49,102 nt of DNA. Source: CAZWRK01 sp964635875 (GTDB taxonomy: Bacteria; Pseudomonadota; Gammaproteobacteria; Burkholderiales; Aquaspirillaceae). The notes under the pieces were generated by a model. It was not told where the DNA came from. It saw only the letters and a list, made by a program, of their open reading frames with translations, and made no database searches. The stretch's first letter is position 1; every line of letters starts with the position of its first letter. A program made the translations under genes and the position numbers. Below are positions 23,648 to 31,302 of the stretch, one piece after another. The stretch spans positions 1 to 49,102 of the forward strand of contig CAZWRK010000013.1 in NCBI GenBank assembly GCA_964635875.1. Reading direction: 5' to 3'.

Positions 23648-24394
23648 TTAAAACTGTTCATCTTCGCGTAAGTAGCGCCATTTTCCGGTGGGCAAATCGC
23701 CTAATGTGATGCGCCCGATCCGAATTCGTTTCAGACCGACCACTTTCAATCCCACCAGTTCGCACATGCGACGAATTTGGCGCTTTTTGCCTTCGCGTAA
23801 AATAAAGCGCAGTTGATCACGGTTTTGCCACGACACTTTGGCCGGTTTAAGCGCCGCGCCATCTAAGGACAGGCCATGATTGAGTAGACGCAAGTTCGCG
23901 GCGCTCAAATGGCCTTCCACGCGCACTAAGTATTCTTTTTCGGTTTGGCTATCTTCGCCGATGAGTTGGCGGGCAATCCGGCCATCTTGGGTCAGCACCA
24001 GCAATCCGACTGAGTCAATGTCCAAGCGCCCAGCCGGGGCGAGTTCACGTAGATGGTCGGCAGAAAACACAATCGGGCTGGTGTCGTCTTCCCAATGGTT
24101 TTCGGGGCGAATTAAGTTGGCGGCCGGTTGGTAATTTTTCTCGGCTTGCGCGGAGACGTAGCCCACCGGCTTATTCAGCAAAATGGTGACGCGCCGATTT
24201 TGGCGGGCGACCGCGGCTTGTAGAAGTTCGACCTTTTGATGAGGCCAAATTTTGGTGCCCAGTTCATTGATGATTTGACCATCGACTTTCACAAGGCCCC
24301 GAGCAATATAGTCATCGGCTTCACGGCGTGAGCACAGGCCGCGTTGGGCCATAATTTTGGAGAGACGGACTTTGTCGTCGGGGGAATTCAGCAT
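23648..24394 (-). CDS. 23S rRNA pseudouridine synthase, RluF/RluB family
   Basis: The 248-residue protein has an N-terminal S4 RNA-binding domain (VRLSKIMAQRGLCSRREADDYIARGLVKVDGQ) and a pseudouridine synthase domain with the catalytic Asp in GRLDIDSVGLLVLTQDGR. NKPVGYVSA and EGKKRQIRRMCELVGLKVVGLKRIRIG are also typical of the RsuA/RluB/RluE/RluF group. It isomerises a uridine in large-subunit rRNA; RluF-like is the best guess, since the short insertion after NKPVGY (EKNYQPAANLI) resembles RluF, but RluB is not excluded. ATG 24394 has GGAG upstream; an in-frame extension to 24526 is not protein-like. Confidence 0.85.
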   Translation of the reverse strand: MLNSPDDKVRLSKIMAQRGLCSRREADDYIARGLVKVDGQIINELGTKIWPHQKVELLQAAVARQNRRVTILLNKPVGYVSAQAEKNYQPAANLIRPENHWEDDTSPIVFSADHLRELAPAGRLDIDSVGLLVLTQDGRIARQLIGEDSQTEKEYLVRVEGHLSAANLRLLNHGLSLDGAALKPAKVSWQNRDQLRFILREGKKRQIRRMCELVGLKVVGLKRIRIGRITLGDLPTGKWRYLREDEQF

Positions 24395-24640
24395 AAAACG
24401 CTCCGGTACGGCGAAATAAGACAGCGTGTTTTGTAGGGAATGCGGCGGCAAAACATCGGGACAGGTCGAGTCGACCCATGGGGTTTTTCTAGGCGCGATA
24501 GTCGGTTGCTGGGCGAGGAGTGTCAAGCGCCCCTTGTTTTTTTAAGACAATGTTGTTTTAAATTCATATGACAATTCTCATTGAAAATAAAAACAACGAT
24601 AAAATTTTTAGCTATACCCGACTATGCTGAGGGCCTTTCT

Positions 24641-25282
24641 ATGCAACATCTCCTACCCCGCCATCCGCCGCGCGCCGCGCGCATCACAGGTTTTACGCTG
24701 ATCGAAACGGCTATCGTGTTAATTATTATCGGTATTTTACTGGTTAGCGCGACCAAATTGATGAAACAAATGCAGGATACGAGCCGGCTCAAAGAAACAC
24801 AAAGCAAACTCGAGGCACTGCAGGCCGTCATTGTCGGTTATGCACAGGTGAATCATAAACTGCCGACCTTTAGCGAACTGTATCCATTGGTCGGTGCGAA
24901 AGGCATCGAAGACGCGTGGGGACAACCGATGACTTATTTATATGCAGAGGTCCTGACCAGCGATTTTTGCGCAAGTGCGACCGCACCCACCATCCAATTT
25001 ACCGCCAAAAACTGCTTGGGCTGCAATGACATCACCAACATTGCTTTTTCGCTCACCTCCGCAGGAACACCGCCGCAACCGAGCTACCCCGTCGCCGCTA
25101 CGACCGTCAATAACTTCACAAGTGGCGGTGAAACCTACCCCAGCACAGCAACATGGCAACGCAGTGGTGCGGTCAATAACGCAGCGACCCTGAACGAATT
25201 GGGCACCTATGATGGAGAATCGCCCGATCTTACCCGCCTGATGGGCTTTTACGAACTTCGCGGAAGGGTGTGCAGCTCATGA
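24641..25282 (+). CDS. type IV pilin-like protein with prepilin leader
   Basis: The 213-residue protein has a class III leader (PRAARITG) followed by FTLIETAIVLIIIGILLVS: the prepilin peptidase site G|F and Glu5 are intact. After the helix (TSRLKETQSKLEALQAVIVGYAQVNHKLPT) comes a Cys-containing globular domain of about 140 residues. The pattern VGYA....LPT after the helix is common in minor pilins and pseudopilins. ATG 24641 follows GAGGG; an in-frame extension from 24581 has no leader logic. It overlaps the next gene by ATGA. No assembly ATPase or secretin lies nearby, so it must use machinery encoded elsewhere. Confidence 0.88.
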   Translation: MQHLLPRHPPRAARITGFTLIETAIVLIIIGILLVSATKLMKQMQDTSRLKETQSKLEALQAVIVGYAQVNHKLPTFSELYPLVGAKGIEDAWGQPMTYLYAEVLTSDFCASATAPTIQFTAKNCLGCNDITNIAFSLTSAGTPPQPSYPVAATTVNNFTSGGETYPSTATWQRSGAVNNAATLNELGTYDGESPDLTRLMGFYELRGRVCSS

Positions 25283-27063
25283 AATCATCTCCCCGCACAC
25301 AAACCGGCATCGCACTGGTCTGGATCGCCGTGCTGGTTGGAAGCTTTGCTCTGATCGCAATGCTGGCGGCACGCACCTTTAGCCTCGGCGAAACGGGCCG
25401 CCAACATCAAGCCATGCGCCAGCACAGCGAAGCCGTCGAAGCTGCCATTATTGGTTTTGCGCGTGAATACAAACGCCTGCCCGATCAAACCAAGACCAGC
25501 AATCCCGATGCTGCCTTTTTTACTTCCCTGCAAAACCAGCTTCCCCACACACTACGCATTGCTTATCTGCCCGACCAAGACTTTGTTCAGACTGACCGCT
25601 TTACCGGCAATCAGAGCCTGTGTGATTTGAAGTACGGATGGAACCAAACCAGCAGCCTCGATAATCAGGCCTTTTTGATCTACGCCGAAGACATCGCCTA
25701 TGTGGATAACAAACGCCCACAAGACACCCAACAAGCCGCTGCCGCATTTAATTTCAATGTTGGTGCGGTCAAGGCCGGTACTTTGAGCGAATTGGCGAGC
25801 CGAACCAAAAGTATTCAGCAGTACATGGTGACCGCAGAAACGATGCTGAATTTTGACGATACGCCTTATGCCGGCCTCAGCCGTCTCAGTATCGATAACT
25901 TACGCCGTCGCGTCGGGTGCAGTGGCAGTACCGGTACCCTGAGCCTGAACACAGCTACGACGCCCGCTGTTGATGGCAGCGCCGCGCTCACCTTCTCTGC
26001 CCAAGGCATGCGCCAAGAGAAAACCGTTGCCAGCGACGCCAGCTACTTTATTTGGACAATTCCCGCTGACATCACGATTGCGCCCTCGCTCAAGTTGCAT
26101 TTTGAAAGCCGCCAGCTCCCCGCAGCCGCATACGCCGATGGCCGTGCCCAAAATCTCGTTGGTCTGCTGACCTGTACGGCGGCCGATCCGGCCTTGGTCG
26201 ATACGGTATTGCCGACTAATCCGCTTGAGATCACCGCCAAAAGCATCCCCAAAACGGCCAGTAAGCAAGATCAAGTCACCCAACCGTTTGCGGACATTAC
26301 GCTGAAGCTCGCGGGTGCAGAATGCAAAGGTGCGGGCATGCCACCGAGTTGCATTGCGGGCGATAGCCGCTGCACCAGCAGCGGTGGCGGCAATGGCGGC
26401 GGAACTGACCCCACGCCCCCGACCCCTCCGAGCGCGGGCACTTGTAGCCTGATCAGCAGCGCAAACTGCTACCAAGCGGGGGTGAGTTATCCACCGCAGT
26501 CCGCGGTTCAAGATTGCACCGCCGTGGGCAGCCCAACCTATATTGCGCGCCAAAACACCGGCGGATGGGCGCCCAGTACCAGTGGCGTCGCGGCGCTGTG
26601 GTACAAGGTCTACCCTGCCACAACTACGCCATACGCCTCATGGGATCAAGCACAAGGCTTTTATCTCAAGGGCGCACAAGTTTGGTACCAAGGAAAACTT
26701 TACGAGCGTACTGCTGATTGCGACTTCAATGGTGGCGCACAATTTCCCGAGCCGAATCATCTGGTGGGTTGGAAAGAAGTGAGTCACCAAGCGGTTGGAG
26801 ATTGCGCGCTGTGGCCGAAGAATAACCACACCATTGCCCAGCTCATTTCGGTCAATGGGTACAGCGCCACCGTCAACCTCACCACCTGCGGCGGGCATTG
26901 CGGCGACTGGCTCCCGCAAACGCTCTACAACAAAAACGACATCGTGTGTTACCAGCAAGTCGCCTACAAAATGGACAATCAATGCTGGCTCGACACCGCG
27001 CCGCTTCCTCCTGCGCAGAACAGCACCTATTGGACCATGCATAACGGCGCAAACTGCAAATAA
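25279..27063 (+). CDS. pilin-like protein with C-terminal carbohydrate-binding-like modules
   Basis: This 594-residue protein starts with RTQTGIALVWIAVLVGSFALIAMLAARTF, a pilin-type helix with G at the cleavage position but Trp instead of Glu5, followed by EAVEAAIIGFAREYKRLPD, which parallels the preceding pilin. A middle domain is followed by a linker rich in Gly, Thr and Pro (about residues 366-390). The C-terminal 200 residues are rich in Cys and Trp. Two stretches look like CBM5/12 chitin-binding modules: one around GFYLKGAQVWYQGKLYE to VGWKEVS, the other around DWLPQTLYNKNDIVCYQQVAYK to TYWTMHNG. I infer a pilus-tip adhesin for chitin or a related glycan. The pilin part is fairly firm; the sugar-binding part is a pattern match by eye. 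The ATG overlaps the upstream stop, so the pair is coupled. Confidence 0.75.
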   Translation: MKSSPRTQTGIALVWIAVLVGSFALIAMLAARTFSLGETGRQHQAMRQHSEAVEAAIIGFAREYKRLPDQTKTSNPDAAFFTSLQNQLPHTLRIAYLPDQDFVQTDRFTGNQSLCDLKYGWNQTSSLDNQAFLIYAEDIAYVDNKRPQDTQQAAAAFNFNVGAVKAGTLSELASRTKSIQQYMVTAETMLNFDDTPYAGLSRLSIDNLRRRVGCSGSTGTLSLNTATTPAVDGSAALTFSAQGMRQEKTVASDASYFIWTIPADITIAPSLKLHFESRQLPAAAYADGRAQNLVGLLTCTAADPALVDTVLPTNPLEITAKSIPKTASKQDQVTQPFADITLKLAGAECKGAGMPPSCIAGDSRCTSSGGGNGGGTDPTPPTPPSAGTCSLISSANCYQAGVSYPPQSAVQDCTAVGSPTYIARQNTGGWAPSTSGVAALWYKVYPATTTPYASWDQAQGFYLKGAQVWYQGKLYERTADCDFNGGAQFPEPNHLVGWKEVSHQAVGDCALWPKNNHTIAQLISVNGYSATVNLTTCGGHCGDWLPQTLYNKNDIVCYQQVAYKMDNQCWLDTAPLPPAQNSTYWTMHNGANCK

Positions 27064-27067
27064 AATC

Positions 27068-27127
27068 GGAAAAGGGTGGTTTTTCATTTTAACCACATCA
27101 TTAGCCCGTATAATTCCACCCTTTTCC
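27068..27127. repeat. 12-bp inverted repeat bracketing the decarboxylase promoter
   Basis: GGAAAAGGGTGG (27068-27079) is perfectly complementary to CCACCCTTTTCC (27116-27127). The candidate -10 TATAAT (27109-27114) lies between the arms, next to the right arm. In RNA it would form a stem with a 36-nt loop; in DNA it could be an operator. Confidence 0.7.
27109..27114 (+). promoter_or_regulatory. candidate -10 of the decarboxylase gene
   Basis: TATAAT is a perfect -10 hexamer 160 nt upstream of the decarboxylase start. The -35 position (27086-27091) is poor, so an activator may be needed. Transcription would begin near 27121 and give a leader of about 150 nt. Confidence 0.5.
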
Positions 27128-27135
27128 AGCTGACC

Positions 27136-27228
27136 CCGCCGCGCAATTGGCGGTGCATTACGGTGAGGCTGGGCACACCGTAGGACGGCTAATAAACCCG
27201 ATGGCACGTCGGTTTTATTAGCCGTCCT
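27136..27228 (+). ncRNA. structured 5' leader with three consecutive hairpins
   Basis: P1: CCGCC (27136-27140) with GGCGG (27149-27153). P2: ACGGTG (27160-27165) with CACCGT (27176-27181). P3: 27182-27201 with 27209-27228, 19 of 20 positions paired, one C-U mismatch, loop of 7 nt. P2 and P3 abut without a gap and could stack. No T-run follows P3, so it is not an intrinsic terminator. This looks like a cis-regulatory leader of the amino-acid decarboxylase. I do not recognise it as a named riboswitch class. Confidence 0.6.
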
Positions 27229-27274
27229 GATATACAACCGCAGCCCGGTCACCCCCGGCGCACAGGAGACATCA

Positions 27275-29527
27275 ATGCGGTTTCATTTTCCGGTTGTCAT
27301 TATTGACGAAGATTTTCGCTCCGAAAACGCGAGCGGTCTGGGTATTCGTGCCCTTGCACACGCCTTAGAAAAAGAAGGCATGGAAGTGCTTGGCGTCACC
27401 AGTTATGGCGATTTGTCGAGCTTTGCCCAACAGCAAAGCCGCGCCAGTGCCTTTATTTTGGCGATTGATGACGAAGAATTTGCAGCAGCAGTCGATGATG
27501 GCGAAGACGCCTTTGTGATTCGTCAGCTACGCGCATTTGTCCAGAGCGTACGCTGCCGCAATACCGATATTCCGATTTTCCTGCACGGTGAAACCCGTAC
27601 CAGCCGCCATATTCCCAACGACATTTTGAAAGAGCTGCACGGCTTTATTCATATGTACGAGGACACCCCAGAATTTGTGGCGCGCTACATTATTCGCGAA
27701 ACCAAATCGTATCTCGACAACCTCGCGCCGCCGTTTTTCCGCGCCCTGACGCACTACGCCCAAGATGGTTCGTACTCTTGGCACTGTCCCGGACACTCCG
27801 GCGGCGTCGCGTTTTTGAAATCGCCGGTTGGGCATATGTTCCACCAGTTTTTTGGTGAAAACATGTTGCGCGCCGACGTGTGTAACGCCGTGGATGAGCT
27901 CGGGCAATTGCTCGACCACACCGGCCCCGTCGCCGCTTCAGAACACAATGCCGCACGGATTTTCAATGCTGATCATTTGTTCTTTGTCACCAACGGCACT
28001 TCGACCTCGAACAAAATCGTGTGGCATTCCACCGTTGCGCCGGGCGACATCGTTGTTGTCGATCGCAACTGCCATAAGTCGATCTTGCACGCGATTATGA
28101 TGACCGGCGCGATTCCGGTTTTCCTGACCCCGACCCGCAACCATTTCGGCATTATCGGCCCAATTCCGAAAAGTGAATTCGATCCCGCCAATATCCGCCG
28201 CAAAATCGAAGCGAATCCGTTTATTCAAGATAAATCGGCCAAGCCGCGCATTTTGACCATCACCCAAAGCACCTACGATGGCGTGTTGTACAACGTCGAA
28301 ATGATCAAAGATATGCTGGATGGCGAGATTGACACCCTGCATTTCGATGAAGCTTGGCTGCCGCATGCGGCTTTCCATGATTTTTATGGCGATTACCATG
28401 CGATTGGCGCCGACCGCGAGCGCTGTGACACCTCAATGGTGTTCTCGACCCAATCGACGCATAAGCTGCTAGCTGGTCTGAGCCAAGCCTCGCAAATTCT
28501 GGTCCAAGAGCCGAAAGACCAGAAGCTGGATCGCGACTTGTTCAACGAAGCCTATTTGATGCACACCTCGACTTCGCCGCAATACGCGATTATCGCCAGC
28601 TGCGATGTCGCCGCTGCGATGATGGATGCACCGGGCGGCACCGCACTGGTCGAAGAGTCGATTGCCGAAGCGCTCGATTTCCGCCGCGCCATGCGCAAAG
28701 TCGATGCTGAACTGGGCGAATCGTGGTGGTTTAAAGTGTGGGGGCCGGACGATTTGTCCGAAGAAGGCATCGAAGAACGCGAAGCATGGATGCTGAAAGC
28801 GGGTGAGCGCTGGCACGGTTTCACCGAGCTGGCCGATGGTTTTAACATGCTCGACCCGATCAAAGCGACCATCATCACTCCGGGGTTAGATGTCGATGGC
28901 GACTTTGACGAAATGGGGATTCCGGCAGCGATTGTCACCAAATACCTTGCAGAACACGGCATCATCGTCGAAAAAACCGGTTTGTACTCGTTCTTCATCA
29001 TGTTCACCATCGGCATTACCAAAGGCCGTTGGAACACGATGGTGACTGAGCTGCAACAGTTCAAAGACGACTACGACAGCAATCAACCGCTCTGGCGTGT
29101 GATGCCAGAGTTTGTGGCGAAACATCCGCGCTATGAGCGTGTTGGCTTGCGCGATTTGTGTCAGCAAATTCATGCGGTGTACCGTGAACGCAATGTCGCC
29201 CATCTCACGACCGAAATGTACCTGTCGGACATGGTTCCCGCGATGAAGCCGACCGATGCGTTTGCCAAAATGGCGCATCGCGAGATCGATCGGGTGCCGC
29301 TCGATGAGCTGGACAACCGCGTCACTGCGATCTTGCTGACCCCGTACCCACCGGGTATCCCGCTGTTGATTCCGGGCGAGCGTTTTAACGCGACAATCAT
29401 TGATTACCTGAAATTTGCACGGGAATTCAACGAGCGCTTCCCTGGCTTTGAAACCGATATTCACGGCTTGGTTAAAGCCGAAGTCGATGGCAAAGTCGGC
29501 TATTACGTCGACTGCGTGCGCGACTAA
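27275..29527 (+). CDS. PLP-dependent Orn/Lys/Arg decarboxylase
   Basis: The 750-residue enzyme is a class I basic amino-acid decarboxylase of fold type I: an N-terminal wing (residues 1 to about 130), a linker, the PLP domain with the HCPGHSGG segment and Schiff-base Lys397 in STHKLLAGLSQ, preceded by the phosphate/PLP region (DEAWLPHAAFHDFYGDYHA), and a C-terminal domain. Members decarboxylate arginine, lysine or ornithine to agmatine, cadaverine or putrescine. The length is nearest the acid-inducible arginine decarboxylase AdiA (about 755), but substrate cannot be fixed by eye. It serves polyamine synthesis or acid stress. ATG 27275 has AGGAGA five nt upstream. It has its own structured leader and terminator and forms a single-gene unit. 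Confidence 0.93.
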   Translation: MRFHFPVVIIDEDFRSENASGLGIRALAHALEKEGMEVLGVTSYGDLSSFAQQQSRASAFILAIDDEEFAAAVDDGEDAFVIRQLRAFVQSVRCRNTDIPIFLHGETRTSRHIPNDILKELHGFIHMYEDTPEFVARYIIRETKSYLDNLAPPFFRALTHYAQDGSYSWHCPGHSGGVAFLKSPVGHMFHQFFGENMLRADVCNAVDELGQLLDHTGPVAASEHNAARIFNADHLFFVTNGTSTSNKIVWHSTVAPGDIVVVDRNCHKSILHAIMMTGAIPVFLTPTRNHFGIIGPIPKSEFDPANIRRKIEANPFIQDKSAKPRILTITQSTYDGVLYNVEMIKDMLDGEIDTLHFDEAWLPHAAFHDFYGDYHAIGADRERCDTSMVFSTQSTHKLLAGLSQASQILVQEPKDQKLDRDLFNEAYLMHTSTSPQYAIIASCDVAAAMMDAPGGTALVEESIAEALDFRRAMRKVDAELGESWWFKVWGPDDLSEEGIEEREAWMLKAGERWHGFTELADGFNMLDPIKATIITPGLDVDGDFDEMGIPAAIVTKYLAEHGIIVEKTGLYSFFIMFTIGITKGRWNTMVTELQQFKDDYDSNQPLWRVMPEFVAKHPRYERVGLRDLCQQIHAVYRERNVAHLTTEMYLSDMVPAMKPTDAFAKMAHREIDRVPLDELDNRVTAILLTPYPPGIPLLIPGERFNATIIDYLKFAREFNERFPGFETDIHGLVKAEVDGKVGYYVDCVRD

Positions 29528-29541
29528 TATTGGCCCGATCG

Positions 29542-29577
29542 AAACAGCCGCCTATCCCGAGGGAAGGCGGCTGTTTT
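29542..29577 (+). terminator. intrinsic terminator after the decarboxylase gene
   Basis: AAACAGCCGCC (29542-29552) pairs with GGCGGCTGTTT (29566-29576), an 11-bp stem with a short T-run. Confidence 0.88.
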
Positions 29578-29742
29578 AGTCTGTTTTGCGCTTGCGCTGC
29601 GCCCGCCGGATACAGGCACGCGTCGAGAATGCATTCGGGGACGTTGGTTTTTTGCTACCATGCATGTGAAAACGTGTCATGAAACCCTCCGCCATCCTCA
29701 TGATGTTCGTGATGTGCACCGCTTATCTTGACTCCAGATCAC

Positions 29743-30333
29743 ATGCCTACATACAAACGTATTTCCCACTATCTCCCCATCACCTTTCGCAATGGCAACA
29801 CCGTTAAACGATTCGCCAAGCACTGCGTGCAGTGCCAAGAATTGGTCTCGGGAGAGCACATGCTCGGCGTGGCTGTGCACCTCCAAGAACGCTTGATTAT
29901 CGCAGCCGAAGCCACTTGCCCGCGCTGTGAGGCGCGCTTTCCGATTGCCTGCGTGATCACCGATGACAAGCACGTCCATCGTGTGATCGTTCCGATGAGG
30001 ATTTTGCGTTGGTGGCTGTCCACCGTGACGCCCGTCCCCGCGACTGATCCGCGCCCAATCGAGCCTGTGGATAAAACATGGGATTTTCAGGCGCTCAACC
30101 AAAGCGCCCTTGAGCCGGTTTCGCTACCCAGTGAAAGCCTTGAATGCTCAAGCGAAATCATCGGCCAATACCAAAACCGGCCTATTTTTGCGTGGGTTCG
30201 AGACGATCAGCAGCCGTATCGCTTTAGCCATATTTTGGGTGAGCACCAGAAAAAAATTCTGAAGAGCGACGAAATTCTGGTCGACCGCTATTTGGTTTAC
30301 CAACGCGATCCTCCCGGCAATCTTCCGCTCTAA
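29743..30333 (+). CDS. unrecognised protein with a CxxC-CxxC zinc ribbon
   Basis: I do not recognise this 196-residue protein. Cys28-Val-Gln-Cys31 and Cys59-Pro-Arg-Cys62 form a likely four-Cys zinc site, with a further Cys70. The rest is hydrophilic with no membrane helix or signal peptide, so it is probably cytoplasmic. ATG 29743 lacks a clear ribosome site; TTG 29728 is in frame. The stop overlaps the convergent tcdA stop. A nucleic-acid or protein-binding role is plausible from the ribbon but not shown. Between 29578 and 29742 I see nothing else. Confidence 0.65.
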   Translation: MPTYKRISHYLPITFRNGNTVKRFAKHCVQCQELVSGEHMLGVAVHLQERLIIAAEATCPRCEARFPIACVITDDKHVHRVIVPMRILRWWLSTVTPVPATDPRPIEPVDKTWDFQALNQSALEPVSLPSESLECSSEIIGQYQNRPIFAWVRDDQQPYRFSHILGEHQKKILKSDEILVDRYLVYQRDPPGNLPL

Positions 30334-31097
30334 ATGGAGGTCGCCGCCAAATGCCGAAGCACGCGGCTGGCGGCAAACATGCCAAACGTTGTCGTCACAC
30401 ACATCGCTGAGCCAAATCCACCGCAATTCAAACCCTGACCGTGCGCAGCGCTGTCGCAAGCGCGGTCGGGATACACAATCGGCTCGGGCGAAAACACCCA
30501 ATCCACACCAAATTTTTTGCCGCCTTCGCGCGGAAAATCGTACTGCTTGCGCAAAGTGTGACGCACTTTGGTGGCAATCGGGTCATGTGTAACCCGCGCC
30601 AAATCGTCGATTTTGACTTGGGTCGGGTCCATTTTGCCGCCCGCCGCCCCGCACACCACCAACGGTAAGCCGCGTGCGCGACACGCTGCAATCACCGGTG
30701 CTTTAACGGCGACGCTGTCCATCGCATCGACCACCATATCAAAGCCACCGCCCAGCAATTCCGCCAGATTATCTTCTTCGATAAAGGTGTCGCACTCTGT
30801 CACCTGACAGTGCGGGTGAATTAAAGCCACCCGCTGCGCCATCGCCGTGACCTTGGGCAAACCAAACGCGCCATCCAGCGCATGAATTTGTCGATTCACA
30901 TTCGATTCGGCGACATTATCCAAATCAATCAAGGTTAAATGGCCAATCCCGCTGCGTGCTAGCGCTTCGACAATCCACGACCCCACGCCGCCAATGCCAA
31001 TGACGCACACCCGCGCCTGTTGAAAACGTTCCAAGGCACGCTCACCATATAAGCGCCCAATTCCCCCAAAACGCCGTGCCATATCGACTTCACTCAT
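30330..31097 (-). CDS. tcdA: TcdA (CsdL), tRNA threonylcarbamoyladenosine dehydratase
   Basis: The 255-residue protein is an E1/ThiF-like ATP-using enzyme that cyclises t6A at position 37 of tRNAs to ct6A. Seen motifs are the nucleotide loop VIGIGGVGSWIVEALARSGIGHLTLIDLDNVAESNVNRQ and the C-terminal Cys region GLNCGGFGSAMCVTTTFGM. Length fits E. coli TcdA. I chose ATG 31097, which has GAGGAA upstream, over an earlier in-frame start at 31157 that adds a non-conserved tail. The stop overlaps that of the convergent zinc-ribbon gene. Confidence 0.9.
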   Translation of the reverse strand: MSEVDMARRFGGIGRLYGERALERFQQARVCVIGIGGVGSWIVEALARSGIGHLTLIDLDNVAESNVNRQIHALDGAFGLPKVTAMAQRVALIHPHCQVTECDTFIEEDNLAELLGGGFDMVVDAMDSVAVKAPVIAACRARGLPLVVCGAAGGKMDPTQVKIDDLARVTHDPIATKVRHTLRKQYDFPREGGKKFGVDWVFSPEPIVYPDRACDSAAHGQGLNCGGFGSAMCVTTTFGMFAASRVLRHLAATSI

Positions 31098-31302
31098 CTT
31101 CTGTTCTTCCTCATCGCCATCAGGCGGGCAGCTTACCGGATTCGCCCTCTCAGGCAAACGATTGGCTGTGGGGGCGAGCGGAAAGAGGTCTTTCGATTCA
31201 GAGGGTGAGTCTCGAGTGTTAGGCGTGCTCGCGTTGAAGTGAATAGTCTGAAAAATAGGTTTTGTAATTATATTTACGTGTTTTGTGTGTAATTTTTAAT
31301 GA

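Noticed and set aside
24564..24590. Fur-box-like sequence before the pilin gene
   Set aside because: ATGACAATTCTCATT resembles a Fur site on one half only; the second half does not match, and nothing around it relates to iron.
27182..27228. Intrinsic terminator in the decarboxylase leader
   Set aside because: P3 is followed by GATATAC and not by a T-run, so attenuation by simple termination is unlikely.
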